A DNA stretch of 36,900 nt from Vibrio ichthyoenteri ATCC 700023 (GTDB lineage: Bacteria > Pseudomonadota > Gammaproteobacteria > Enterobacterales > Vibrionaceae). A program made the translations under genes and the position numbers. Positions 25,037 through 33,683 of this stretch are shown here, piece by piece (the first letter of the stretch is position 1; the number at the start of each line of letters is the position of its first letter). Where the stretch lies: assembly GCF_000222605.1 (NCBI RefSeq), contig NZ_AFWF01000089.1, positions 1 to 36,900 of the forward strand, in the 5' to 3' direction. The notes under the pieces were generated by a model. That model saw nothing but the letters and a program-made list of their open reading frames with translations. It ran no database searches and had not been told where the DNA came from.

Positions 25037-25068
25037 TCCCGCCTGTGACCACAAGTCACAGGACGGGA
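25037..25068 (+). promoter_or_regulatory. Intercistronic hairpin between PTS and porin genes
   Basis: TCCCG-CCTGTGAC, loop CACAA, GTCACAGG-A-CGGGA: thirteen pairs with one bulged A and no T-run. It may be an mRNA processing or stability element. Because it contains GTGAC/GTCAC, as in the upstream operator array, it could alternatively be an additional repressor site. Confidence 0.5.
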
Positions 25069-25099
25069 TCTCTGTACCCAAAATATGGAAATTTGAATC

Positions 25100-26515
25100 A
25101 TGAAAACCATAACAAAGTGTTCATTATCATTGCTGGCAGTCTGTGTTTCTGGAGTTCTACATGCGGCAGACACAACCCCAACATGGCCTGAACGTAGCCC
25201 AATCGTTTTCTGGGGCGACCGTGCGAATGAAGACTGGTCATATGTCGACAATATTGCAGAAGATGACAAAAGCTTCTCTGAGAAATTGAAACGTTTAGAT
25301 ATCTCTGAAGATGGTGATTGGAAGGTTTCTTTCTCCGGTAATATGAAAGCGACTTTCGACAACCGTTGGAACCACATGTACGATCCTGAAGTGCGTAAAC
25401 ATAATGAACTGCGCTCACGTTTGCAGTTCGCTACCGATGTCACCTACCAAGATTGGGTGCGTCTATACGGTGAGATCCGCACTAACTACACCAACTTAGA
25501 TAACCCAGGTCCAGTCGATGATGCCGGTACTGACTTCCATCAATTGTTTGCGGAATTCAAGCTGCTCGATGATGGTGAGCAGTTCTTGAGTACACGTCTT
25601 GGTCGCCAAGAGATTTACCTTAACGAATGGCAAATGATGAACCGCGAACCGACGCCAGTACAAAACAGTTGGAATGCAATTTCAGCTAAGTACAAAGTCG
25701 CGGGGATCAACTTTGATGCGTACTACGGTGAAGAAATCTTCCCTGTTCGTGGTGACAAAGATTGGAGCGGTAACTGGGACGATAAAACCAACGGTAAAAA
25801 ATCGACCGGTTTATTTGCCAACTGGCGTACCAGCTTTGGTGCCATGCAAGCCTACGTGATGAGCAATGAGCTCACAAACTCAAGCTTTGTTAACGCGCCT
25901 CATGGTGACGTAGACATCCAAGTGCTGGGCTTACATGCGCACGATTTTGTTAGCGAAGGTTTTGGTTACATGGTTGATGGTATCTACCAGTTTGGTGATC
26001 AAGCGGGTAAAGATATCTCAGCATACATGGCCTACGCCGATCTAAACTACAACTGGAAGGCCGATTGGAACTACCGTGTGGGTATCAATCTGCATTACGC
26101 GTCAGGCTCTGATAAGAACAGCGATAAAGTAAACACCTTTAACCCATTGTGGACCGGAGACCCGCTCGGTTTCGCTCACGATGGTGCTTATGGTAACGCG
26201 ATGCAATTTGGTGGCTACTCTGTGATTGAGTACATGCCAAAACAAAGCATCATTACTGGTTTCATGTCGACTTGGCGTGCCAACCCCGAAGATGCAATCT
26301 ATACCTTGAACCAAGATGTATTGTATGGCGCAGACTCGGATGAGAAATACGCTTACACCCAGTTCTACCTGCAATTCCATAACTATCTAACGCCGAACTT
26401 GAAGAGCGAAGTGAATACCTACTACGCACTGGCAAGTGACTACACTGATGACGTCGTCAGCCCTGATAGCAAAGACATTGCTCGTATTGAACTGGCATTG
26501 ATTTACAACTTCTAG
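25100..26515 (+). CDS. Alginate-export-family outer-membrane porin
   Basis: A 471-residue outer-membrane beta-barrel with a signal peptide (SLSLLAVCVSGVLHA), periodic amphipathic strands and a C-terminal Phe (RIELALIYNF). The motif STRLGRQEIYLNEWQMMNRE and overall layout fit the alginate_exp (PF13372) group, used by many bacteria for uptake of carbohydrates or other small solutes. It is the last gene of the operon, 118 bases after the PTS gene, and starts after TGGAAATTTGAATC. It most likely brings the PTS substrate across the outer membrane. This implies a substrate that general porins pass poorly, such as an oligosaccharide or conjugate; that point is inference. Confidence 0.85.
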   Translation: MKTITKCSLSLLAVCVSGVLHAADTTPTWPERSPIVFWGDRANEDWSYVDNIAEDDKSFSEKLKRLDISEDGDWKVSFSGNMKATFDNRWNHMYDPEVRKHNELRSRLQFATDVTYQDWVRLYGEIRTNYTNLDNPGPVDDAGTDFHQLFAEFKLLDDGEQFLSTRLGRQEIYLNEWQMMNREPTPVQNSWNAISAKYKVAGINFDAYYGEEIFPVRGDKDWSGNWDDKTNGKKSTGLFANWRTSFGAMQAYVMSNELTNSSFVNAPHGDVDIQVLGLHAHDFVSEGFGYMVDGIYQFGDQAGKDISAYMAYADLNYNWKADWNYRVGINLHYASGSDKNSDKVNTFNPLWTGDPLGFAHDGAYGNAMQFGGYSVIEYMPKQSIITGFMSTWRANPEDAIYTLNQDVLYGADSDEKYAYTQFYLQFHNYLTPNLKSEVNTYYALASDYTDDVVSPDSKDIARIELALIYNF

Positions 26516-26535
26516 TCAAAGTTGTATCACGCTTG

Positions 26536-26725
26536 CCCTCGCAGTATCTCCCTCGTGCGCTAGGGCGAGCGTCCCCCTTAATCTCGATAAGTTGCTGGTG
26601 GCCTAAGCCACATAGTCGTTATCGCTGCGAGGGTCTTCAATTTAGTCCGTCCTATACTTGGCCTTTTCCAAGTTCAAATCTGTCGTTTAAAACCCGTGTG
26701 TTCAAAACCATGGTTTAAAACGTTT
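26536..26725 (+). ncRNA. Structured 3' UTR, possible 3'-derived small RNA
   Basis: Nested complementary segments lie between the porin stop and its terminator. CCCTCGCAG (26536-26544) pairs with CTGCGAGGG (26625-26633), enclosing CGATAA (26585) with TTATCG (26619) and GTGGC-CTAA-GCCAC (26598-26611). Next come ACTTGG-CCTTTT-CCAAGT (26656-26673), then CGTTTAAAACC (26685) with GGTTTAAAACG (26712), ten of eleven pairs. The terminator follows at once. No known RNA family is recognised. Confidence 0.35.
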
Positions 26726-26752
26726 GCCCAGTGATATCACTGGGCTTTTTTT
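26726..26752 (+). terminator. Terminator of the PTS operon
   Basis: GCCCAGTGATATCACTGGGC, a perfect 20-base palindrome followed by seven T. Confidence 0.95.
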
Positions 26753-26768
26753 GTTTACGGCTTTTTAA

Positions 26769-26868
26769 TTGTCGACATTAAACAATACTAACAGCGGCGA
26801 CGTTTGATTTATCATACTGAGTTAACGAGCCAAGATCGCAAATTGTGGCGACCCTGAAGTGTCGACAA
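26769..26868. promoter_or_regulatory. Pair of TGTCGACA-type palindromes upstream of LuxR gene
   Basis: TTGTCGACAT at 26769-26778 and GTGTCGACAA at 26859-26868 are near copies in opposite orientation, 90 bp apart, in the noncoding region before the LuxR-type gene at 26957. They are possible operator sites. Nothing else is apparent in this 204-bp stretch apart from the AAGGAAGCAGG ribosome binding site. Confidence 0.3.
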
Positions 26869-26956
26869 GGCGATTCATCATCAATCTATTGAGATGATTT
26901 GTGCTCACCCGAACTTCTCGCGCCGATTGAGAAAGAATGATGTTTAAGGAAGCAGG

Positions 26957-27748
26957 ATGAAACAAGAGCAATCTGTCGAATATGATTTAATCACTGCCTG
27001 CATTGAATCCATCAATAGCGTGCAATTTAGTCAGCGTTTGATGGCGTTATTGAGCGATATGATTGATTTTGATTGTGCTGTGATCCTTGGTTATCGTGAC
27101 GGTAAACGACCGATTTATCTGTATGATTCCATTGATACTCAGAGAGAATTGCTTTTTCAGCGCTACTTAACCAATTCCTTTTTGCATGACCCTTTTTATG
27201 TCGCGTCCGCTCAACAGGCCAATGATGGGGTATATCGCTTAAGTGATGTGATCAACAACGAACAAGAATACAAAGATTATCAGCGCGCTTTTTATACTCA
27301 AACCGGTTGGAAAGATGAATTGAGTATTGTCGTGGCGATTGATGACTCGCGTTGGGTGGCGATCTATCTTGGTTATATCCATTCTGAACGACACTTTTCT
27401 GTGCAGCAAAAAAGTCACTTAGAGCAACGCTATTCATTGCTTAAAGCGCTGTGCAAACAGCATTGGCTAAGAGATGAATTATTGTTGGCGCACTCTAAGC
27501 AGACCAATATGGCGCAGACAGTGCAACAAGCACTGACGAATTTTGGCCAAGGCTGTCTGACCCAACGGGAAAAAGAGATCACTATGTTTTTGGTGCAGGG
27601 TTTTTCTACGCAAGATATCGCGGATCACTTAGCTATCACTGTGGGCACGGTTAAAAATCATCGTAAGAAAATCTACGCTCAGCTCAAAGTGGGTTCTTTA
27701 AATGAGCTGTTCCAACTGTTTTTAAATCACTTGATCACCCATGAATAA
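26957..27748 (+). CDS. LuxR-family transcriptional regulator
   Basis: A 263-residue regulator with a C-terminal LuxR helix-turn-helix (about 198-257: CLTQREKEITMFLVQGFSTQ, then TVGTVKNHRKKIYAQLKVGS) and an N-terminal PAS/GAF-like sensor. The sensor has a YLTNSFLHDPFYVA segment loosely reminiscent of autoinducer-binding domains, but lacks enough of the acyl-homoserine-lactone pocket signature for me to call it a quorum receptor. It has a strong ribosome binding site. It is followed after about 100 bp by tyrS in the same direction, with a perfect dyad between them that may be its own binding site. The targets are not known. Confidence 0.9.
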   Translation: MKQEQSVEYDLITACIESINSVQFSQRLMALLSDMIDFDCAVILGYRDGKRPIYLYDSIDTQRELLFQRYLTNSFLHDPFYVASAQQANDGVYRLSDVINNEQEYKDYQRAFYTQTGWKDELSIVVAIDDSRWVAIYLGYIHSERHFSVQQKSHLEQRYSLLKALCKQHWLRDELLLAHSKQTNMAQTVQQALTNFGQGCLTQREKEITMFLVQGFSTQDIADHLAITVGTVKNHRKKIYAQLKVGSLNELFQLFLNHLITHE

Positions 27749-27777
27749 AAGCTGCTTGGCTTGATAAATGGGTTTTC

Positions 27778-27793
27778 TATCCCTTTAGGGATA
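27778..27793. promoter_or_regulatory. Dyad upstream of tyrS
   Basis: TATCCCT-TT-AGGGATA, perfect 7-bp arms with a 2-base centre. The loop is too short for an RNA hairpin terminator, so an operator 60 bases before the tyrS start is more likely. Confidence 0.4.
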
Positions 27794-27852
27794 TCGTTCA
27801 ACGCTCTTAATGTTATTAGCATTGTTTGCTGCAAACTGAAGAGAAGAGAACA

Positions 27853-29115
27853 ATGCCGCAGCAACTTATCGAAAACATTACTCAACGAGGTCTGGTGTCG
27901 CAAATCAGCCAGCCAGACGATCTGATTGAATTACTAACCACACCTCAAACCGTTTACTGCGGTTTCGATCCAACCGCTGGCAGCTTGCATATTGGCCACT
28001 TGGTGCCTTTGATCATGCTAAAACGCTTTCAAGATGCAGGGCACAGTGCTGTTGCTCTGATTGGCGGAGCGACAGGCCTGATTGGTGACCCTAGCTTTAA
28101 AGCGTCAGAACGCACGCTGAATGGCAAAGATACGGTGCAAGAATGGGTTGATGCTCTTTCTCATCAGATCAGTACCATTATGCAGCCTCACCTTGATAAG
28201 CCATTAACCTTGCAAAACAACGCCGATTGGCTTGGCCCGATGCAAATACTCGATTTTTTCCGAGATGTCGGCAAGCATTTTTCAGTCAATGCGATGATCA
28301 ATCGAGAGTCGGTAAAGCAGCGACTCTTGCGTCCCGAGCAGGGTTTATCCTTTACTGAATTTAGTTATTCCTTGTTGCAATCGTATGATTTTGTTGAGCT
28401 GAATCGCCGCTTTGGTTGCCGAATTCAAATTGGCGGAAATGACCAATGGGGCAATATTGTTAGTGGGATTGATTTAACACGTCGTCTCAATGGCGAAACC
28501 GTGTATGGCTTAACCCTACCTCTCATCACCAAATCCGATGGCACCAAGTTTGGGAAAACAGAAGGCGGGGCAGTCTGGCTTGATCCGCGAAAGACATCAC
28601 CTTATTCCTTCTACCAATTTTGGCTGAGTGTCGATGATTGCGATGTGTACCGTTTCTTACGCTTCTACACTTTCTTAACGAATCAAGAGATTGATGCGAT
28701 TGAAGAGCAAGATAAAGCGCGACAAGGTAAGCCGATAGCGCAGAAAGTTCTCGCAGAGCAGTTGACTCAATTTGTACATGGCTCAGAGGGGTTGTCAGCC
28801 GCTCAGCGTATTACCCAAGCGCTATTTAGTGGTGATGTACAACAATTAAGTCTTGTTGAATTAAAGCAGCTTGCGTTGGATGGTTTAGAGGTGACGACGA
28901 TCGAGGAGAGTGAAATAAGTATTGCTCACCTGCTGGTTGAGAGTGGTTTGGCAAGCTCAAATCGTATTGCGCGTGAGCATATCGAAAATCAAGCGATCAG
29001 AATTAACGGAGAACGAGTCAGTGGTCTTAATGAATCGCTTGGTTTTCCACTGTTTGATCAATTTTGGATTGTGCAAAGAGGCAAGAAGCAATTTAGATTG
29101 ATCACCAAATCGTGA
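27853..29115 (+). CDS. tyrS: Tyrosyl-tRNA synthetase, TyrS type
   Basis: A 420-residue class I synthetase charging tRNA-Tyr. The Rossmann domain has HIGH at 46-49 ([10 protein letters not shown]), the tyrosine-binding [11 protein letters not shown], and [15 protein letters not shown]. The class I KMSKS-type loop reads KFGKT at 232-236. The C-terminal S4-like RNA-binding domain starts near 355 ([20 protein letters not shown]). It is close to E. coli TyrS. The frame is open from a TTG at 27826, but the ATG at 27853 follows GAAGAGAAGAGAAC and matches the family start. Vibrio genomes commonly carry two TyrRS genes. This one, beside a regulator and a tyrosine permease, may be the conditional copy, which is inference. 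Confidence 0.96.
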   Translation: MPQQLIENITQRGLVSQISQPDDLIELLTTPQTVYCGFDPTAGSLHIGHLVPLIMLKRFQDAGHSAVALIGGATGLIGDPSFKASERTLNGKDTVQEWVDALSHQISTIMQPHLDKPLTLQNNADWLGPMQILDFFRDVGKHFSVNAMINRESVKQRLLRPEQGLSFTEFSYSLLQSYDFVELNRRFGCRIQIGGNDQWGNIVSGIDLTRRLNGETVYGLTLPLITKSDGTKFGKTEGGAVWLDPRKTSPYSFYQFWLSVDDCDVYRFLRFYTFLTNQEIDAIEEQDKARQGKPIAQKVLAEQLTQFVHGSEGLSAAQRITQALFSGDVQQLSLVELKQLALDGLEVTTIEESEISIAHLLVESGLASSNRIAREHIENQAIRINGERVSGLNESLGFPLFDQFWIVQRGKKQFRLITKS

Positions 29116-29130
29116 TTGGAATAAATAGGA

Positions 29131-29157
29131 AAAGAGAGCCGTAAGGCTCTCTTTTTC
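29131..29157. terminator. Bidirectional terminator between tyrS and permease
   Basis: AAAGAGAGCC, loop GTAA, GGCTCTCTTT, then TT, serving both convergent genes. Confidence 0.92.
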
Positions 29158-29175
29158 GTATTGGCACAAAGGTGT

Positions 29176-30339
29176 TTAGCCCATAAACCAAGAGATAAAA
29201 ATCAGCGCGCCGAAGATGAAGGTCGCAGCTAACGCGGGCTGGCCACCACCAGCCGTGTAGGTTTGCTCCAGCTTGGCGTGGGCAAAATCTGGTTTACGTA
29301 CTTGTACAACCATCGCTAATGGGCCCCAAATCGCTAAGAACACCAATACCATCCCCGCGTAATCCAACATGCTCACAAATTGATTTGAGAACAGCGTTGC
29401 TAAGATTAGAGGGAAGACAAACGTTAAGCCATAGGCAATGGGAGTATTGCTAGTGATAGCATCTTTGTTTTGGTCATACAGCGCCATAGAGACACCAAGG
29501 TACGATGTGATTAGCGCCAATGCAGAGAAGATAGCGACAACCGCTTTAAGTAACTTCGCTTCGCCACCGAAAGCCGCAATTAACTGCGAAATGTTTTCAA
29601 ACTGGCTGACAGCCTCAACACCTAAGTTACCAATAACCGCAAATAACCAAGTGAGGTAGCACACAAGCGGAATGATAGAACCGAGCAAGACCATATTACG
29701 GATTTGCTTTTCTGACGCGCCTTGGTTGTAACTGACCAAAGATGGGATAACAACCATAGAGGCGAAACTGGTAAAAATCACGGCACTGTATTGCACCACA
29801 TCACTACCAGAGAAGTTGCTTTCTTGGCTGAGGTAATCCCATTGGATATTGTTCATGAGAGAAAAAATTACCACAAACAGCATGATAACCATCAAGATGA
29901 ACAAGCCGCGATTAAGCTTATCGATGTATGACTTGCCGGCAACCACCACTAAGCCCATAACGAGGCTGAACAAGGTGTAACCAACCACTGGCGATACGTC
30001 AAAACCCACTTCAAGCAACATGCTGTGCAGCAAGTCACCAATGCCGATGATGTAAGCAATCAATAAGCAAGCCAGTAAAAGGTAGAACAAAACGTTGATG
30101 AAGTGCTTGCCGTTACGACCGAGCGTGAAGTACGCGATGCTGCTCATACCCGTGCTTTCTTGGGTTTTGGTGCACGCTTCTGCGAGCAGTAGGGCAGAGT
30201 ATGTTGTGCCAAGGAAGATGACAATCATCAAGGCTGCACTGACGAAAAAGCCAAATTGCGCCAATACCATTGGAATTGCCAACATTCCTGCGCCTAATGC
30301 GGTTCCAGATAAGATTAAGGAACTGCCAAACAGTTTCAT
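29176..30339 (-). CDS. Aromatic amino acid permease, TyrP-like
   Basis: A 387-residue inner-membrane transporter of the HAAAP (hydroxy/aromatic amino acid permease) family, with eleven predicted helices. The N-terminal signature SGTALGAGMLAIPMVLAQFG is that of TyrP/Mtr/TnaB proteins, which bring in tyrosine or tryptophan by proton symport. Convergence with a TyrS gene favours tyrosine. The ATG at 30339 gives the standard N-terminus; a TTG at 30345 is closer to an AGGGG site and remains possible. Upstream there is TGTAAA but no complete TyrR box. A dyad TTTATTTG-N10-CAAATAAA lies at 30391. Confidence 0.9.
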   Translation of the reverse strand: MKLFGSSLILSGTALGAGMLAIPMVLAQFGFFVSAALMIVIFLGTTYSALLLAEACTKTQESTGMSSIAYFTLGRNGKHFINVLFYLLLACLLIAYIIGIGDLLHSMLLEVGFDVSPVVGYTLFSLVMGLVVVAGKSYIDKLNRGLFILMVIMLFVVIFSLMNNIQWDYLSQESNFSGSDVVQYSAVIFTSFASMVVIPSLVSYNQGASEKQIRNMVLLGSIIPLVCYLTWLFAVIGNLGVEAVSQFENISQLIAAFGGEAKLLKAVVAIFSALALITSYLGVSMALYDQNKDAITSNTPIAYGLTFVFPLILATLFSNQFVSMLDYAGMVLVFLAIWGPLAMVVQVRKPDFAHAKLEQTYTAGGGQPALAATFIFGALIFISWFMG

Positions 30340-30345
30340 ATTCAA

Positions 30346-31101
30346 AAGAAAAGACCCCTACTGAAAATAATTTCAGAACAACGTGTAAAATTTATTTGCC
30401 AAGACTAACAAATAAATCAGTAAATACCGCATAGAAATTTTTTATCTTGTGGAATAAATATTCTAAAAAGGCGTGAACTGCCCGTTATACATGGGGTTTT
30501 AGCTTCCTATCATAAGGAAAATACCGATCTGACCAGTTAAATTAGATTGATTTAGGTTGTTTTTTTGCGCAAATCGAAACGAACAGAGAGGGGTAAAAGT
30601 TAGCGTACGATTCTTTTGGATTAGATTTATTTATCGTTACGGATAAATAACCAAATGAGTTGGATGTAAAAATTACCTCCTTGAGCACAAAAATGAGCTG
30701 AATTTCGCTTTATGGTGTGGGGTCATGCGAAACCTCAGGGTTAATTGGCCGCGATATTAGGAATGTGTGCCAGTCAATCATGCCATTTTCCGATTGGCAA
30801 AGTAGCGTTTCGAGAGGCAATGTTTTGATGATGAAATGAAAATCCCACAGTCACTGTAATCCTCCTACCCGTTTATCTTAATTAATAGATAAATATTACG
30901 GTGTGCGCCAAGTTTAATATGGCAGATGAATGCAATTTACCTAATTGGGCGCTTGCTTTCACAAGTGATTAAACCATAGCTAAAACCTATTGAATTAATA
31001 AGTATAAGCGGTTTTGTAAAAGTGACTTACAGGGCTATCTTTCTATCAAAACAAGGCCAATGCCAAAAACATTCGATGATCATTTCTGGAAGGAAGATAC
31101 G
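30346..31101. promoter_or_regulatory. 756-bp intergenic region with several AT-rich dyads
   Basis: Shared by the divergent permease and catalase genes. Perfect inverted repeats are CTGAAA-ATAA-TTTCAG (30361-30376), TTTATTTG-N10-CAAATAAA (30391-30416), TTATTTATC-GTTACG-GATAAATAA (30627-30650) and TTTATCT-N8-AGATAAA (near 30873-30894). The last two share the half-site TTTATC/GATAAA. No coding frame is supported. An OxyR site for the catalase would be expected, but I cannot identify one confidently by eye. Confidence 0.45.
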
Positions 31102-32532
31102 ATGAGTAAGAAATTAACCACTGCTGCTGGTTGTCCGGTTGCTCACAACCAAAACGTAATGACGGCGGGCCCACGTGGTCCTCAACTACTTCAAGACGTA
31201 TGGTTCTTAGAAAAACTGGCACACTTTGACCGTGAAGTAATCCCAGAGCGTCGTATGCACGCTAAAGGTTCGGGTGCCTACGGTACCTTTACTGTGACTC
31301 ACGATATTAGCCAATACAGCCGCGCAAAAATATTTTCTGAAATTGGTAAAAAAACCGAAATGTTTGCTCGCTTTACTACGGTTGCTGGTGAACGTGGTGC
31401 GGCGGATGCAGAACGTGATATCCGTGGTTTTGCCCTTAAGTTTTATACCGAAGAAGGTAACTGGGACCTAGTGGGCAACAACACGCCAGTCTTCTTCCTG
31501 CGTGATCCGCTTAAATTCCCGGATCTTAACCATGCGGTTAAGCGTGATCCGCGCACCAATATGCGCAGCTCGACCAATAACTGGGATTTTTGGACATCAC
31601 TGCCAGAAGCTTTCCACCAAGTGACCATTGTGATGAGTGATCGTGGTATCCCTGCGTCTTACCGTCACATGCATGGCTTTGGTAGCCACACTTTTAGTTT
31701 CATCAACGCGAATAACGAGCGTTACTGGGTTAAATTCCATTTCAAAACTCAGCAAGGCATCAAAAACATTACCGACCAAGAAGCCGAAAGCATCTGTGGT
31801 AAAGATCGTGAAAGTCATCACCGCGACTTGTATGAAGCGATTGAGGGCCAAGATTTCCCTAAATGGAAAATGTACGTACAAATCATGCCTGAGTTAGAAG
31901 CAGATGAAGTCAGCTTCAACCCATTCGATTTGACTCGCGTATGGTCACAAAAAGATTACCCACTCATTCCAGTCGGTGAGTTTGAACTAAACCGCAACCC
32001 TGAAAACTTCTACGCTGAAGTTGAGCAATCTGCATTTAACCCAGCCGCTGTGGTTCCGGGTATTGGTTTCTCGCCAGATAAAATGCTGCAAGGCCGCTTG
32101 TTTGCTTACGGGGATGCACAACGTTATCGCTTGGGTGTTAACCATCATCAAATTCCAGTGAATGCGCCACGTTGCCCAGTGCACAGCTACCACCGTGATG
32201 GTGCAATGCGTGTCGATAGTAACTTTGGTTCAACTATTGGTTACGAGCCGAACTCGCAGCAAGAATGGGCAGAGCAGCCAGACTTCTCTGAGCCGCCGCT
32301 GCGTATCAACGGTCAAGGTGCGAATTACGACCACCGTGTGGATGAAGACTACTTCAGCCAAGCAGGTGATCTGTTCCGTCTGATGAATGCCGAGCAGCAA
32401 CAAGTGTTGTTTGATAACACTGCTCGGGCAATGGATGGTGTGCCAGATTTCATCAAACAGCGCCATATTGACCACGCCTACCAAGCCGATCAAGCTTACG
32501 GCGACGGCTTGAAACAAGCGCTTAGCATGTAA
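31102..32532 (+). CDS. katA: Monofunctional haem catalase, small-subunit clade
   Basis: A 476-residue catalase decomposing hydrogen peroxide. The distal His53 is in [15 protein letters not shown], Asn126 in [10 protein letters not shown], and the proximal haem ligand Tyr336 in [28 protein letters not shown] and the N-terminal [11 protein letters not shown] are also typical of clade 3 enzymes. The upstream frame to 31060 has no site, whereas GGAAGGAAGATACG precedes the ATG at 31102. Monocistronic, with a long promoter region and its own terminator. The protein has no signal peptide, so it is cytoplasmic. The symbol is by similarity to the katA/katB small catalases of Vibrio and is not certain. 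Confidence 0.95.
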   Translation: MSKKLTTAAGCPVAHNQNVMTAGPRGPQLLQDVWFLEKLAHFDREVIPERRMHAKGSGAYGTFTVTHDISQYSRAKIFSEIGKKTEMFARFTTVAGERGAADAERDIRGFALKFYTEEGNWDLVGNNTPVFFLRDPLKFPDLNHAVKRDPRTNMRSSTNNWDFWTSLPEAFHQVTIVMSDRGIPASYRHMHGFGSHTFSFINANNERYWVKFHFKTQQGIKNITDQEAESICGKDRESHHRDLYEAIEGQDFPKWKMYVQIMPELEADEVSFNPFDLTRVWSQKDYPLIPVGEFELNRNPENFYAEVEQSAFNPAAVVPGIGFSPDKMLQGRLFAYGDAQRYRLGVNHHQIPVNAPRCPVHSYHRDGAMRVDSNFGSTIGYEPNSQQEWAEQPDFSEPPLRINGQGANYDHRVDEDYFSQAGDLFRLMNAEQQQVLFDNTARAMDGVPDFIKQRHIDHAYQADQAYGDGLKQALSM

Positions 32533-32560
32533 TGTATCGCGATTAGAAATGATATAAATG

Positions 32561-32586
32561 AAAAGGCGCTGTAAGCGCCTTTTTTG
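32561..32586. terminator. Terminator after the catalase gene
   Basis: AAAAGGCGCT, loop GTA, AGCGCCTTTTTT. Confidence 0.93.
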
Positions 32587-32668
32587 ATTCTTTGCTAGAC
32601 ATAAATGCCGCCTAAATAAAATGTTGCTCTATCTAACAGCGCGATTGCGGCATTCTCACTTCTCTTTG

Positions 32669-33576
32669 TTAGCGTGAACGGTATTCTGAAGGTGTAATGC
32701 CAACGACCTTTTTGAATACTCGGGAAAAGTTACTGACATCATTATAGCCAACCAGATAAGCCACTTCCTCAACGGTCGCCTTATGAATGCTAATCTCTTT
32801 TTTGGCCAGGTCCATTTTAAAGCGTAAGCGATACTGCTGAGGGGTAAGCCGTAAGTTTTTTTGAAAGCACGAGTGAGCGTCTTTTCACTCACACAGCATA
32901 CCTGCGCCATGGCTTGATTGGACTGCTCTGCCAAAGGCGTTTCCTCACAATATTTCTGTGCTCTGAGCACGAGTTCATCGCCATGACTATAATCGGGAAC
33001 AAAGCGTTCGTAGTGTGCTTGCAACCGGCCGGTGAAATCGAGCAAGCACATATCGGCAACTTCTCGGGCTAATTCGAATCCTGCATATCGAGCAATCAAA
33101 TGTAAGGTCACATCTTGGAAAGCAAACAAGCCAGAACCTGTGATGATAGCCCCTTCATCTACCACCATTTGATGCTTTTTGACTTCGACTATTTGTGGGT
33201 ACTGTTCTTTGAGTTTGTCGCACAATTTCCAGTGCGTTGTGGCTGAACGTAGGTCAAGTAATCCGGCCTGAGCAAGCCAAAAAACACTTGCGCAATTGGC
33301 GGCAAGAGTGGCACCAGAGTGATGTAATAAAGTGAGTGCATTGAGCATCACTTTATCATCAAATTTGACTGTCATCCCCATAGTCGCTGGTGGAATGAAT
33401 ACCACATCAAAGCTCTCTGAGGTGCCAATCTGGTGAGCAGATATTTGTTTTATCGTAAAGATAGTATGGCCGTGAAGATGGTTGGCGATGGATAGAATAT
33501 CTTCAATTCCTGCAATCGCAGATGGCATTGACCCTTCTGCCACTAAGATGGCAACACTCACACTGCGCTCATTCAT
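32669..33576 (-). pseudogene. GlxA/AraC-family regulator with a frameshift
   Basis: An AraC-type regulator with an N-terminal DJ-1/PfpI-like domain (AANCASVFWLAQAGLLDL, about residues 5-170) and a C-terminal DNA-binding domain. The frame breaks near 32841-32846, at TTACCCCTC on the coding strand. Before it the protein reads [16 protein letters not shown] as expected. After it the original frame turns into nonsense ([11 protein letters not shown]), while the -1 frame continues as normal AraC sequence: [40 protein letters not shown] and [10 protein letters not shown], stopping at 32669. One missing base explains this. Either the gene is inactivated in its second helix-turn-helix or the read has a homopolymer error. 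It is divergent from an isochorismatase-family gene, a common pairing. The ATG at 33576 is preferred over a TTG at 33585. Confidence 0.88.
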
Positions 33577-33683
33577 ATAAATCAACCATCATGTCCATAA
33601 GTGACTTAAATAAGTCCAATTTGGTCATTATAAAGCCTAAGCCTAGCTTGTAAAGTAGCCCTAACATTGAAAGGAGAGACCCT

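Noticed and set aside
30380-30400. TyrR box upstream of the permease
   Set aside because: TGTAAA is present but the partner half TTTACA at the right spacing is missing.
32835-32850. Programmed -1 ribosomal frameshift in the GlxA-type gene
   Set aside because: TTACCCCTC does not form a usable slippery heptamer, as both tRNAs would mispair after slipping, and this family is not known to use frameshifting.
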